The position numbers were made by a program, and so were the translations under genes. A stretch of 57,280 nucleotides of DNA, from assembly GCA_902771155.1 (NCBI GenBank), contig CACXVS010000012.1, positions 1 through 57,280 of the forward strand. The letters run 5' to 3'. This stretch comes from an uncultured Prevotellaceae bacterium (GTDB lineage Bacteria; Bacteroidota; Bacteroidia; Bacteroidales; Bacteroidaceae). This document shows, piece after piece, positions 24,990 to 32,517 of this stretch (the stretch's first letter is position 1; the number at the start of each line of letters is the position of its first letter). The notes beneath the pieces are model-generated. The model did not search any database. It was not told the origin of the DNA and saw nothing but the letters and a program-made list of their open reading frames with translations.

Positions 24990-25796
24990 ATGATACTATT
25001 AAGTTTTGACACTGAGGAATTTGATGTACCCCGTGAGCACGGAGTCGATTTTTCCTTGGAAGATGGGATGAAGGTTTCTGTCGAGGGAACCAACCGCATC
25101 CTTGATATGTTGCACAAAAACGAGGTGAAGGCTACTTTTTTTTGCACAGGTAATTTTGCCCAGCATGCACCTCAGGTGATGAAGCGTATCCTCGACGAAG
25201 GTCATGAGGTAGCTTGTCATGGGGTAGACCACTGGGAACCTAAGGATACAGATTTTGCCCATTCTAAGGAAATCATCGAGAGCCTCACTGGGCGCAAAGT
25301 CTATGGTTATCGCCAGCCTCGTATGTTCCCAGTCGTTGAATCCGAGATCAAGCGTGTAGGCTATCTCTATAACTCGTCGCTTAATCCGGCCTTCATTCCT
25401 GGTCGTTATATGCACCTTACGGAGTCTCGTACTTGGTTCATGAAAGACGGTGTTCTCCAGATTCCTGCTTCCGTCACGCCTTGGTTCCGTTTCCCGCTCT
25501 TCTGGTTGTCACTCCATAACCTGCCTTGGACGTGGTATAAGGTATTGGCCAACTGGACGCTTCGCCATGATGGCTACTTCGTCACCTACTTCCATCCCTG
25601 GGAGTTCTATGAGCTCAATGAGCATCCTGAGTTTAAGATGCCCTATATCATCCGTAAGAACAGTGGTCAGGCCATGGTCGATCGTCTGGATCGTCTCATC
25701 AAGCAGTTCAAGAAGCACCATTATGAGTTTATCACTTACAAGACCTTTACCGATCGCGTTAAAAAGAAAATAGCTGAAAAAGGAGAAAAGTTATGA
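24990..25796 (+). CDS. polysaccharide (NodB-type) deacetylase, ArnD-like in context
   Basis: The 268-residue enzyme belongs to carbohydrate esterase family 4, which removes N-acetyl or formyl groups from sugars. Catalytic features are SFDTEEFD (about 5-12, base and metal Asp), the metal His pair in CHGVDHWEP (about 86-94) and GYRQPRMFPV (about 120-129). No signal peptide is present, so it acts in the cytoplasm or at the inner face. It overlaps the next gene, an ArnC-like polyprenyl-phosphate glycosyltransferase. In the Arn pathway a deacetylase-family enzyme (ArnD) deformylates the polyprenyl-linked amino sugar, and a similar job is inferred here. The start at 24990 is set by the promoter. 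Confidence 0.9.
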   Translation: MILLSFDTEEFDVPREHGVDFSLEDGMKVSVEGTNRILDMLHKNEVKATFFCTGNFAQHAPQVMKRILDEGHEVACHGVDHWEPKDTDFAHSKEIIESLTGRKVYGYRQPRMFPVVESEIKRVGYLYNSSLNPAFIPGRYMHLTESRTWFMKDGVLQIPASVTPWFRFPLFWLSLHNLPWTWYKVLANWTLRHDGYFVTYFHPWEFYELNEHPEFKMPYIIRKNSGQAMVDRLDRLIKQFKKHHYEFITYKTFTDRVKKKIAEKGEKL

Positions 25797-26734
25797 TCAA
25801 ATTAGCTACCGTATCCCCATGTTATAACGAAGAAGCCGTGCTTTACCACACCGTAGAGCGCCTTACGGAGCTTTTTGAGCACATGATAGCCGATGGCCTT
25901 ATCAGCAACGATTCCATGATGGTGTTTGTCAATGATGGGAGTCGTGACCGCACCTGGCAGGTTATCAGCGAGCTGCATGGTTCAAACAAATACGTTCGAG
26001 GTATCAATTTGGCTCATAACGTGGGTCATCAGAATGCTATCATGGCTGGTATGATGACTGCTCGCAAATGGGCCGATGCTGTCATCACTATCGATGCCGA
26101 CCTTCAGGACGATATTGAGTGCATCCCCCAGATGGTGCGCCATTTCCAACAGGGCAACGACATCGTCTATGGTGTCAAGGTGTCGCGCCAGGCCGATCCC
26201 TTTATGAAGCGACTATCGGCCCAGGCCTTTTATAAGATTCAGAAGTCCATGGGTGTAGAGAGTGTCTATAACCATGCCGATTTCCGCCTTATGAGTAAGC
26301 GTGCCCTCGATATGCTCGCTGGCTATGGAGAGCGCAACATCTATCTGCGTGGTTTGATTCCCATGATAGGTCTTCCCTCCACCACCGTCGATGATGTTAT
26401 TGGTGAGCGTGAGGCTGGTACATCCAAATACACCCTTAAGAAGATGCTCCATCTCGCCGCAGATGGTATCACTTCGTTTAGCACGCGTCCCATGCACCTT
26501 ATTTTTGCATTGGGTTGGTTGTTCCTTACCATAGCTTTCTTCATTGGTATCTATGTAGTTCATGCCCTCGTTACTGGCTCTGCTGTACCTGGTTGGTCAT
26601 CGCTCATTCTCTCCATCTGGATTGTCGGTGGTTTCATCCTCATCTCCATAGGTATCACTGGCATGTATATCGGTAGGATCTATACCGAGGTCAAGCATCG
26701 TCCGCTATACAATATCCAGGAGATCTTAGAGTAA
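25793..26734 (+). CDS. GT2 polyprenyl-phosphate glycosyltransferase (ArnC/DPM-like)
   Basis: This 313-residue enzyme transfers a sugar from a nucleotide donor to a polyprenyl phosphate. The GT-A domain (about 1-225) has SPCYNEE, VNDGSRDRT, and the metal motif DADLQDD (about 100-106). Two C-terminal membrane helices follow (about 235-258, 270-295), ending in the family tail YIGRIYTEVKHRPLYNIQE. This layout matches ArnC and dolichol-phosphate-mannose synthase relatives. Overlap with the deacetylase gene (ATGA) indicates one operon. The sugar is unknown; an amino sugar is suggested by neighbours. Confidence 0.93.
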   Translation: MIKLATVSPCYNEEAVLYHTVERLTELFEHMIADGLISNDSMMVFVNDGSRDRTWQVISELHGSNKYVRGINLAHNVGHQNAIMAGMMTARKWADAVITIDADLQDDIECIPQMVRHFQQGNDIVYGVKVSRQADPFMKRLSAQAFYKIQKSMGVESVYNHADFRLMSKRALDMLAGYGERNIYLRGLIPMIGLPSTTVDDVIGEREAGTSKYTLKKMLHLAADGITSFSTRPMHLIFALGWLFLTIAFFIGIYVVHALVTGSAVPGWSSLILSIWIVGGFILISIGITGMYIGRIYTEVKHRPLYNIQEILE

Positions 26735-26807
26735 CGAAGTTTACCCAGGACTTACTTCTCTTGAACCCGAAAGAAAAACTTTTCAGACGTAAAAAGATAT
26801 ATATTAT

Positions 26808-28025
26808 ATGAAGATACCATTTTCACCACCGTATATTGATGACAATGTCTTGACCGAGGTGACAGACTCGTTGCGTTCAGGTTGGATAACCACAGGTCCG
26901 AAGGTAAAAGCTTTGGAGGAGGAGATAATCAAATTGACAGGTACATACCAAGTGTTATGTGTCAACTCCTGGACCACAGGTGCCATTATGATGCTTCGTT
27001 GGTTGGGTGTAAAACCCGGCGACGAGGTGATTATCCCTGCCTATACCTATTGTGCGACGGCCTTTGCCGTGCTGTGGGCAGGTGCGAAGCCTGTGATGGT
27101 GGACTCTGGCGATGATCTGAATATCTCCATTGAGGCCATTCGTAAGGCTATCACTCCGAAGACAAAAGCCATTATTCCTGTGGATATTGCAGGCTTTCCA
27201 TGTGACTACAGCGCGATTATGGCATTGGTTCAGGAACCGGAGATCAAGGCGATGTTCCAAGCCACCTCGCCTGTGATGGAGCAGCTGGGACGTATCTGCG
27301 TGATCAATGACTCGGCCCACTCCATCGGCTCGCATTATCAAGGTAAATTCTCTGGTACTGAGACCGATATCGCTATTTTCTCGCTGCATGCCGTGAAGAA
27401 CATCACCACGGCAGAGGGCGGAGCCATTTGCCTGAACCTTCCTGCATCTTTCGACAATGCCCAGCTCTATCAGCAGCTGAGGATGATGGCGCTGAACTGT
27501 CAGACGAAGGATGCCTTTACGAAGAGCAAGGCTGGTGGTTGGCGGTACGACATCGTTGGCATGGGCATGAAGGCCAATATGGCTGATGTGAATGCTGCTA
27601 TCGGATTGGCTGAGATACGGCAATACGACCAGTTGCTGGCAGAGCGCAAACGGATCTTCACGACCTACAGCGAGGCCCTCAGTCAGCAGCCCTGGGCCAT
27701 TATCCCTCCCATCAAACAAGATGGTCGTGAGACATCGTACCATTTCTTCGCCCTGCGTATCAAGGATATCACAGAGGAACAGCGTGACGAGATTATCGCT
27801 GAGATTTCCAGGCATGAGGTGGCAGTGAATGTGCATTTCATCCCGCTGCCGATGCTGACCTTGTTCCGTGACTTGGGCTATGACATCAAGGATTATCCAC
27901 AGGCCTACCGGAACTATGCCCATGAGATATCGCTGCCCTGCTATCCGCAACTGAACGATGAGATGACGCATTTTGTGGTTCAGACGGTTATTAACGCTTA
28001 TCATACAGTTGTTGATAAGGCATGA
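26808..28025 (+). CDS. DegT/DnrJ/EryC1/StrS-family sugar aminotransferase
   Basis: This PLP-dependent aminotransferase adds an amino group to a nucleotide-linked keto sugar. The 405-residue protein opens with PFSPPYIDDNVL, binds PLP through NSWTTGAIMM and VINDSAHSIGS (the Asp), and has the Schiff-base Lys in SLHAVKNITTAEGG (about 195-208). ArnB, which makes UDP-L-Ara4N, is one member; WecE- and PglE-type enzymes are others. It follows the polyprenyl GT2 after 73 bases and overlaps the WaaE-like GT2 by ATGA. The likely role is supply of an amino sugar for the glycan built here. Confidence 0.94.
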   Translation: MKIPFSPPYIDDNVLTEVTDSLRSGWITTGPKVKALEEEIIKLTGTYQVLCVNSWTTGAIMMLRWLGVKPGDEVIIPAYTYCATAFAVLWAGAKPVMVDSGDDLNISIEAIRKAITPKTKAIIPVDIAGFPCDYSAIMALVQEPEIKAMFQATSPVMEQLGRICVINDSAHSIGSHYQGKFSGTETDIAIFSLHAVKNITTAEGGAICLNLPASFDNAQLYQQLRMMALNCQTKDAFTKSKAGGWRYDIVGMGMKANMADVNAAIGLAEIRQYDQLLAERKRIFTTYSEALSQQPWAIIPPIKQDGRETSYHFFALRIKDITEEQRDEIIAEISRHEVAVNVHFIPLPMLTLFRDLGYDIKDYPQAYRNYAHEISLPCYPQLNDEMTHFVVQTVINAYHTVVDKA

Positions 28026-28774
28026 TCGTGGCCAGGATTTCTGTTGTCATCAATACCTATAATGCCCGCCAGCATTTAGCCAAGGTATTGGAGTCGGTGA
28101 AGGACTTCGACGAGGTGGTGGTGTGCGATATGGAGAGTACCGACGATACTTTGGCAATAGCTGAGCAGTATGGCTGCCGGGTGGTGACGTTTCCCAAGGG
28201 AAACCATACCTGTTGTGAGCCTGCTCGAACATTTGCCATCCAGTCGGCATCCAATCCGTGGGTGTTTGTCGTCGATGCAGATGAGATTGTGACACCAGAA
28301 CTGCGAGAGTCGCTCTATCAGACCATAAAGGGGAATGACTGCGCCGCGGGCTATTATATCCCCCGTCAGAATATGTTTATGAGCATGTTTGTGTGCGATT
28401 TCCATTATGATTATCAACTGCGGTTCCTGGTGCGTGAGGGTACGGAGTGGCCTCCGACTATCCATTCACTGCCGAAGGTGCCCGGGAGGGTGGAGAAGCT
28501 GAAAGCCCCGAAGGAGGCTCGTCTGCTGCATTTGATGGACGAGACCATGCATGAGTACGTGGCGAAGATGAATGTGTATACCGACAACGAGACTGAGAAA
28601 AAACAATATGGCGTAACCGCCCTGTTCTGGCGACCCTTGTGGCGTTTCTTCAAGAGTTATGTGATGGACGGCAGCTTCCGCATGGGCATCCGAGGACTGA
28701 TACGCTCAGGGATGCACGCTGTGTATCAGTTTATCCTGGTGGCAAAAATCATTGAGAAGCGCTATCGCGGTTGA
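28022..28774 (+). CDS. WaaE/KdtX-like GT2 glycosyltransferase
   Basis: The 250-residue protein has a compact GT-A fold: VVINTYNARQHL, DMESTDDT, and the metal motif DADEI (about 80-84), followed by a basic C-terminal part (RFFKSYVMDGSF and an amphipathic tail). It resembles enzymes that extend the inner core of lipopolysaccharide. It acts on the cytoplasmic face without a membrane span. The gene overlaps the aminotransferase by four bases, and its 3' end overlaps the convergent LicD gene by 26 bases. Confidence 0.9.
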   Translation: MIVARISVVINTYNARQHLAKVLESVKDFDEVVVCDMESTDDTLAIAEQYGCRVVTFPKGNHTCCEPARTFAIQSASNPWVFVVDADEIVTPELRESLYQTIKGNDCAAGYYIPRQNMFMSMFVCDFHYDYQLRFLVREGTEWPPTIHSLPKVPGRVEKLKAPKEARLLHLMDETMHEYVAKMNVYTDNETEKKQYGVTALFWRPLWRFFKSYVMDGSFRMGIRGLIRSGMHAVYQFILVAKIIEKRYRG

Positions 28775-29597
28775 CGAAAGCGCGGTTATCTTGATATTTC
28801 CGGTAAGGCAGATTATAGTCGAGATAATAGAAATTATGCTGGCGCTGGTTGTCGTGCGGCGGTATGACCATATAATCACCATACTTGTTTCGGAGATAGG
28901 CATCGGCTTGTTCCACGCCCATCACGATGTGGCCTTCGAAGGTGACGGGTTGGGGTGTACCTAACATAGTCTTGGGAATCACGCCCTGCACACCATCGTC
29001 GTAGTCGAGTACATACTCGCTGGATTCGTAGTCGTAGGCCAGATAGGCAGCCCGCAACTGACGGCGAGCCCACTCATGCGAGAAGCAGCGCTGAATCAGC
29101 AGGATGGGCCACGAACTGGGTCCGTGTCCGTGCTTATAGGGGTCGCGATGGAGGAAATAGAGTAATTTGTCGAGAGCCTTGTATCGCGCCACTGCCACCC
29201 GCTGGGCCATCTTGTTTTTGGAGATGCCGTCGATGGGGAACACGTCGATATAGATGCCGGCGAGGTAGTCGCTGTGGGCACGTTCGATCAGGGTGGTGCT
29301 ACTGTCTACAATCTTTCCGAAACCGCCAGGATAGGTGGGTGAGGTCTCGATGCACAGGGCTTCGAGGGGCTCAGGCAACCACTCATGGGCATGCGTCATG
29401 AAGCGGTCGTAGTCGGGACGGGGCATGCAGATGTCCATATCGTCGTCCCAAGGGATAAAGCCCTGGTGACGAACGGCTCCCAGCATGGTGCCTGCCCAAC
29501 AGTAGTATTTGATGTTGTGCTCACGACAAACACGGTCCACAGACAACAGAATCTGTAGAATGTGCTGATGGAGGGTTTCTATATCGTATGATGCCAT
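28749..29597 (-). CDS. LicD-family phosphotransferase
   Basis: LicD proteins attach phosphocholine, phosphoribitol or similar groups to surface glycans (nucleotidyltransferase fold). The 282-residue protein has the family core: YYCWAGTMLGAVRHQGFIPWDDDMDI (about 33-58, in part), with WDDDMD as the metal site, then YIDVFPIDG. It is cytoplasmic, with no signal peptide. The start at 29597 lies just after a -7 box; the longer frame to 29768 overlaps the divergent glycosyltransferase gene and is rejected. In this region LicD would decorate the envelope glycan. The transferred group is unknown. Confidence 0.9.
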   Translation of the reverse strand: MASYDIETLHQHILQILLSVDRVCREHNIKYYCWAGTMLGAVRHQGFIPWDDDMDICMPRPDYDRFMTHAHEWLPEPLEALCIETSPTYPGGFGKIVDSSTTLIERAHSDYLAGIYIDVFPIDGISKNKMAQRVAVARYKALDKLLYFLHRDPYKHGHGPSSWPILLIQRCFSHEWARRQLRAAYLAYDYESSEYVLDYDDGVQGVIPKTMLGTPQPVTFEGHIVMGVEQADAYLRNKYGDYMVIPPHDNQRQHNFYYLDYNLPYRKYQDNRAFVNRDSASQ

Positions 29598-29607
29598 AAT
29601 TTCGCTG

Positions 29608-29615
29608 CAAAGATA
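29608..29615 (-). promoter_or_regulatory. -7 box of the licD-like gene
   Basis: The minus strand reads TATCTTTG 11 bases before the LicD ATG. Confidence 0.65.
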
Positions 29616-29652
29616 ATCATTTTTGGAAAGAAATGTGAATAATATGATTAAT

Positions 29653-29686
29653 TTTGTCCATAAATGAATTAAAAATAGTACCTTTG
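29653..29686 (+). promoter_or_regulatory. promoter placing the transcript start at the GT4 start codon
   Basis: TTTG (29653-29656) and TACCTTTG (29679-29686) form a -33/-7 pair with 22-base spacing. The ATG is only four bases after the -7 box, so the mRNA is probably leaderless or nearly so. Confidence 0.72.
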
Positions 29687-29690
29687 CGGC

Positions 29691-30773
29691 ATGAAAATAT
29701 TCCATATCGTATCGAATAAGGAGTGGGGTGGAGGTGAACAGTATGTCTATGACTTGAGTCAGCATCAAAAGGCAGATGGTATTGATGTCGCCATTTTCTG
29801 CAAACCCGTTGAGGCTATCGTACAGAAATATACGGAGGCAGAGATGAAGGTATCGCTATTGGCCTTGGGAGGTGCTCTTGACGTGAAGAGTGCCTGGCAG
29901 ATGGCCAAGGTCATCAATCACGCCGGCCCTTGCACCATTCATGCCCACAACTTCAAGGATGCCTTTACGGCCTGTTATGCCCGTTGTCTGTCGAGTAATA
30001 AACAGGTACATGTGGTGATGTGTCGTCATCTCACCCGCAAAGGCAAGAATACCTTGCTCTATCGCTGGCTCTATCGTCATCTGGATCGTCTGGTTTTCGA
30101 TTCAGAATTGTCCAAGTCGGAATTCCTGAGTACTAGTCCAGCCATCGATACAGCCAAACTGGGAATTGTTCATACGAGTATTGTGGTGCCTGAGGTAGTG
30201 ACAGAAGTCGATATTAGAAGTGAATTCCTTATTCCAGATGATTGTGTCATTGGCATGTTCCATGGACGTCTCGATCCGGAGAAGGGTCTCGATATTTTGT
30301 TGGACGCTGTTGCACAACTTAAAGAAAAGAACTTCAGACTGGTGTTGGTGGGACGTGGTCGTGACGAATATACCGCTCACCTGAAACAGGTTGCTGAAGA
30401 GAAGGGTATTGCAGGAATGGTGTTTTTTGCAGGTTTTCGACATCCCGTTTTGCCTTATGTTGCTGCAGCAGATTTTGGTATCCTAGCCTCAACGGTACAA
30501 GAAGGTTGCCCTCTCTCTCCTCTGGAGTATATGTCGCAAGGTCATCCCGTCATTGTTACTGACAACGGTGGACAGCGCGAGTATGTGGTACAGGAAAAAA
30601 ACGGTTTGTTGGTATCTCCTGGTAATGCCCAGGCCCTGGCTGCGGCTATCTCTCGTCTTGTGGATGATTCGTCGCTGCTTCAGCGTTTGGGTAAGCAGGC
30701 GAAGGCTGATTTCGACGACCATCTGAACTATGCCTATTACTATGACCAAATCAAAACCATCTATAACGTATGA
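29691..30773 (+). CDS. GT4-type glycosyltransferase
   Basis: The 360-residue enzyme has a GT-B fold with N-terminal HIVSNKEWGGGEQYV (acceptor-side Gly loop), IHAHNF, and the C-terminal donor domain with GMFHGRLDPEKGLDIL, LVLVGRGRDE, and the motif EGCPLSPLEYMSQG (about 271-284) with the two conserved Glu. It heads a plus-strand operon with an acyltransferase and a GT11 enzyme, joined by 4-base overlaps. This suggests lipid-linked or LPS-type glycan assembly. Donor and acceptor are not deducible. Confidence 0.91.
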   Translation: MKIFHIVSNKEWGGGEQYVYDLSQHQKADGIDVAIFCKPVEAIVQKYTEAEMKVSLLALGGALDVKSAWQMAKVINHAGPCTIHAHNFKDAFTACYARCLSSNKQVHVVMCRHLTRKGKNTLLYRWLYRHLDRLVFDSELSKSEFLSTSPAIDTAKLGIVHTSIVVPEVVTEVDIRSEFLIPDDCVIGMFHGRLDPEKGLDILLDAVAQLKEKNFRLVLVGRGRDEYTAHLKQVAEEKGIAGMVFFAGFRHPVLPYVAAADFGILASTVQEGCPLSPLEYMSQGHPVIVTDNGGQREYVVQEKNGLLVSPGNAQALAAAISRLVDDSSLLQRLGKQAKADFDDHLNYAYYYDQIKTIYNV

Positions 30774-31711
30774 ACAAAGTAGTCTACTATCTGGTCTATG
30801 TTATCTGGTATCTTCTGTCGCTGTTGCCTTTTTGGGTTCATTATCTCTTCAGCGATTTTGTTTACCTCATTGTGTATCGTCTGATAGGATACCGGGTAAA
30901 GGTGGTGCGGAATAATCTCACGACCTCGTTCCCTGAAAAGTCTGAGGCAGAGATTCTTCAGATTGAGCGAAAGTTCTACCACAGTCTTTGCGACTACTTT
31001 GTCGAAGCAGTGAAGATGATGACGATGAGTGAACGTCAGATGCGGAGACGTATGGTCTTTAAAAATACTGAAGCCCTCAATTTGTGTATTGCAGAAAAGC
31101 AGTCGATTGCCCTTTATCTGGGACATACATTCAATTGGGAGTGGATTACCTCGCTTCCGTTATGGTTGACGAAGAAGGCACATTGTGGACAACTATATCA
31201 TGCGTTGGAGAATGAGGCCTTCGACACGCTCTTTCTTCATATACGCGAGCGTTGGGGATCAGAGTGTATTCCATTGGTGGATGTGTTACGCAAGACCATC
31301 GAATACAAACAAAAACAACAGACTACCATAATCGGCTACTTGGCCGATCAGGTGCCCCACTGGAACAATATCCATCATTGGTGCTGGTTCCTGAATCATG
31401 ATACTCCCGTAATGACGGGTACAGAACGTATTGCCATCAAGAATCGCCAGGCGATCTTCTTCCTTGAGATGTCACGACCAAAACGAGGCTATTATGTGGC
31501 AGAGTTTAAGCTGATTACCCGTACGCCAGAACATCTGAAGGAATTTGAGACTACTGACATTTATCATCAGATGTTGGAGAGGAGTATCCGTCGTCAACCG
31601 GAATTGTGGCTTTGGAGTCATAACCGTTGGAAACGTACCCGTGAGGAGTTCAATGAAAGGTTTCAGGTAATTGGTGGTAAGGTGGTTCCCAGGGAGGGGG
31701 TGCAGCAATGA
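30770..31711 (+). CDS. LpxL/HtrB-like lysophospholipid or lipid A acyltransferase
   Basis: This 313-residue enzyme of the lauroyl/myristoyl acyltransferase family transfers a fatty acyl chain to lipid A or a related glycolipid. There is one N-terminal membrane helix (about 5-35). The catalytic segment LGHTFNWEW (about 117-125) matches the H-x4-(D/E) motif with His and Glu, and the RRQPELWLWSHNRWK block (about 274-288) is a family signature. It should sit on the inner face of the inner membrane. It lies between a GT4 and a GT11 gene with 4-base overlaps on both sides, which is unusual for lpxL. The acceptor may be the same lipid on which the glycan is built. Confidence 0.9.
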   Translation: MNKVVYYLVYVIWYLLSLLPFWVHYLFSDFVYLIVYRLIGYRVKVVRNNLTTSFPEKSEAEILQIERKFYHSLCDYFVEAVKMMTMSERQMRRRMVFKNTEALNLCIAEKQSIALYLGHTFNWEWITSLPLWLTKKAHCGQLYHALENEAFDTLFLHIRERWGSECIPLVDVLRKTIEYKQKQQTTIIGYLADQVPHWNNIHHWCWFLNHDTPVMTGTERIAIKNRQAIFFLEMSRPKRGYYVAEFKLITRTPEHLKEFETTDIYHQMLERSIRRQPELWLWSHNRWKRTREEFNERFQVIGGKVVPREGVQQ

Positions 31712-32517
31712 TTTTTGTTCATGATAGGGGGCGTATGGCCAATAACATGCTTCAATATGGGCATGTGTATGCCTGGGGAAGGGAGCATGGGCGGAAAACC
31801 ATGTCTATGCGTTTTGCCTATAAGTACCCATATTTTCATATCTGCGATACAGCTCATCATAATTTTGCCACTTATGTCTTTGCAAAATATGCAGCAAAAT
31901 GGGGACTTATTCCCACTGTCCATTTCGATGAGAAAGGTAAAGACTATTATGAAGAAGAAGCATTGATGATGCATCATCGTCAGGTGATGGTTACAGGGTG
32001 GGAGGCACGTTGGTATGATCTCTTCCTGAAATACAAATCAGAGATCTTGTCGTTATTTGCCTTCCATGAAGATATTGAGCAGAAAATTGCCCTGCAGATA
32101 AGTAAGGGTGCAGGTCTGAATTTGGGCGTGCATATCCGTCGTGGCGACTATGCGACTTTCTACGATGGACGGTTCTTCTTTTCCGATGAACAATATATCA
32201 GAATTATCCGTCGTTTTCTTGCTCTGCATCCTGACCAGCAAGTGAGTGTCTTTATCTGCAGCAATGATCCCCAAATACAGCGTGCCTATTATCAGCAGCA
32301 GTTGCCAGATTGTCGTATAGTTTTCCCTGATGGCAATCCAGGTGAGGATCTCTGTCTGCTCTCTCATTGTGATTATATCATCGGCGCCCCTAGCACATTC
32401 TCGCTGGCGGCAGCAATGTATCATGACACACCACTCTATTGGATGATGGATGCAGATGCCCCTCTTTGCGAAAGTTCATTCGGCTACTTTGACAATATCT
32501 TCAAGCACATCCTTTAG
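31708..32517 (+). CDS. GT11 alpha-1,2-fucosyltransferase-like glycosyltransferase
   Basis: The 269-residue protein carries the GT11 signature VHIRRGDYATF (about 141-151, HxRRGDY) that binds GDP-fucose. The other blocks are RMANNMLQYGHVYAW at the N-terminus and DYIIGAPSTFSLAAAMY near 225-241. GT11 enzymes usually add alpha-1,2-fucose to galactose or related sugars, giving structures that may resemble host blood-group glycans. No GDP-fucose synthesis genes are in the window. The stop shares the four bases TTAG with the stop of the convergent LtaS-like gene. Confidence 0.9.
   Translation: MIFVHDRGRMANNMLQYGHVYAWGREHGRKTMSMRFAYKYPYFHICDTAHHNFATYVFAKYAAKWGLIPTVHFDEKGKDYYEEEALMMHHRQVMVTGWEARWYDLFLKYKSEILSLFAFHEDIEQKIALQISKGAGLNLGVHIRRGDYATFYDGRFFFSDEQYIRIIRRFLALHPDQQVSVFICSNDPQIQRAYYQQQLPDCRIVFPDGNPGEDLCLLSHCDYIIGAPSTFSLAAAMYHDTPLYWMMDADAPLCESSFGYFDNIFKHIL

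Noticed and set aside
23388..28774. Complete Arn (L-Ara4N) operon
   Set aside because: ArnA and ArnT homologues are absent, so only an Arn-like chemistry is proposed.
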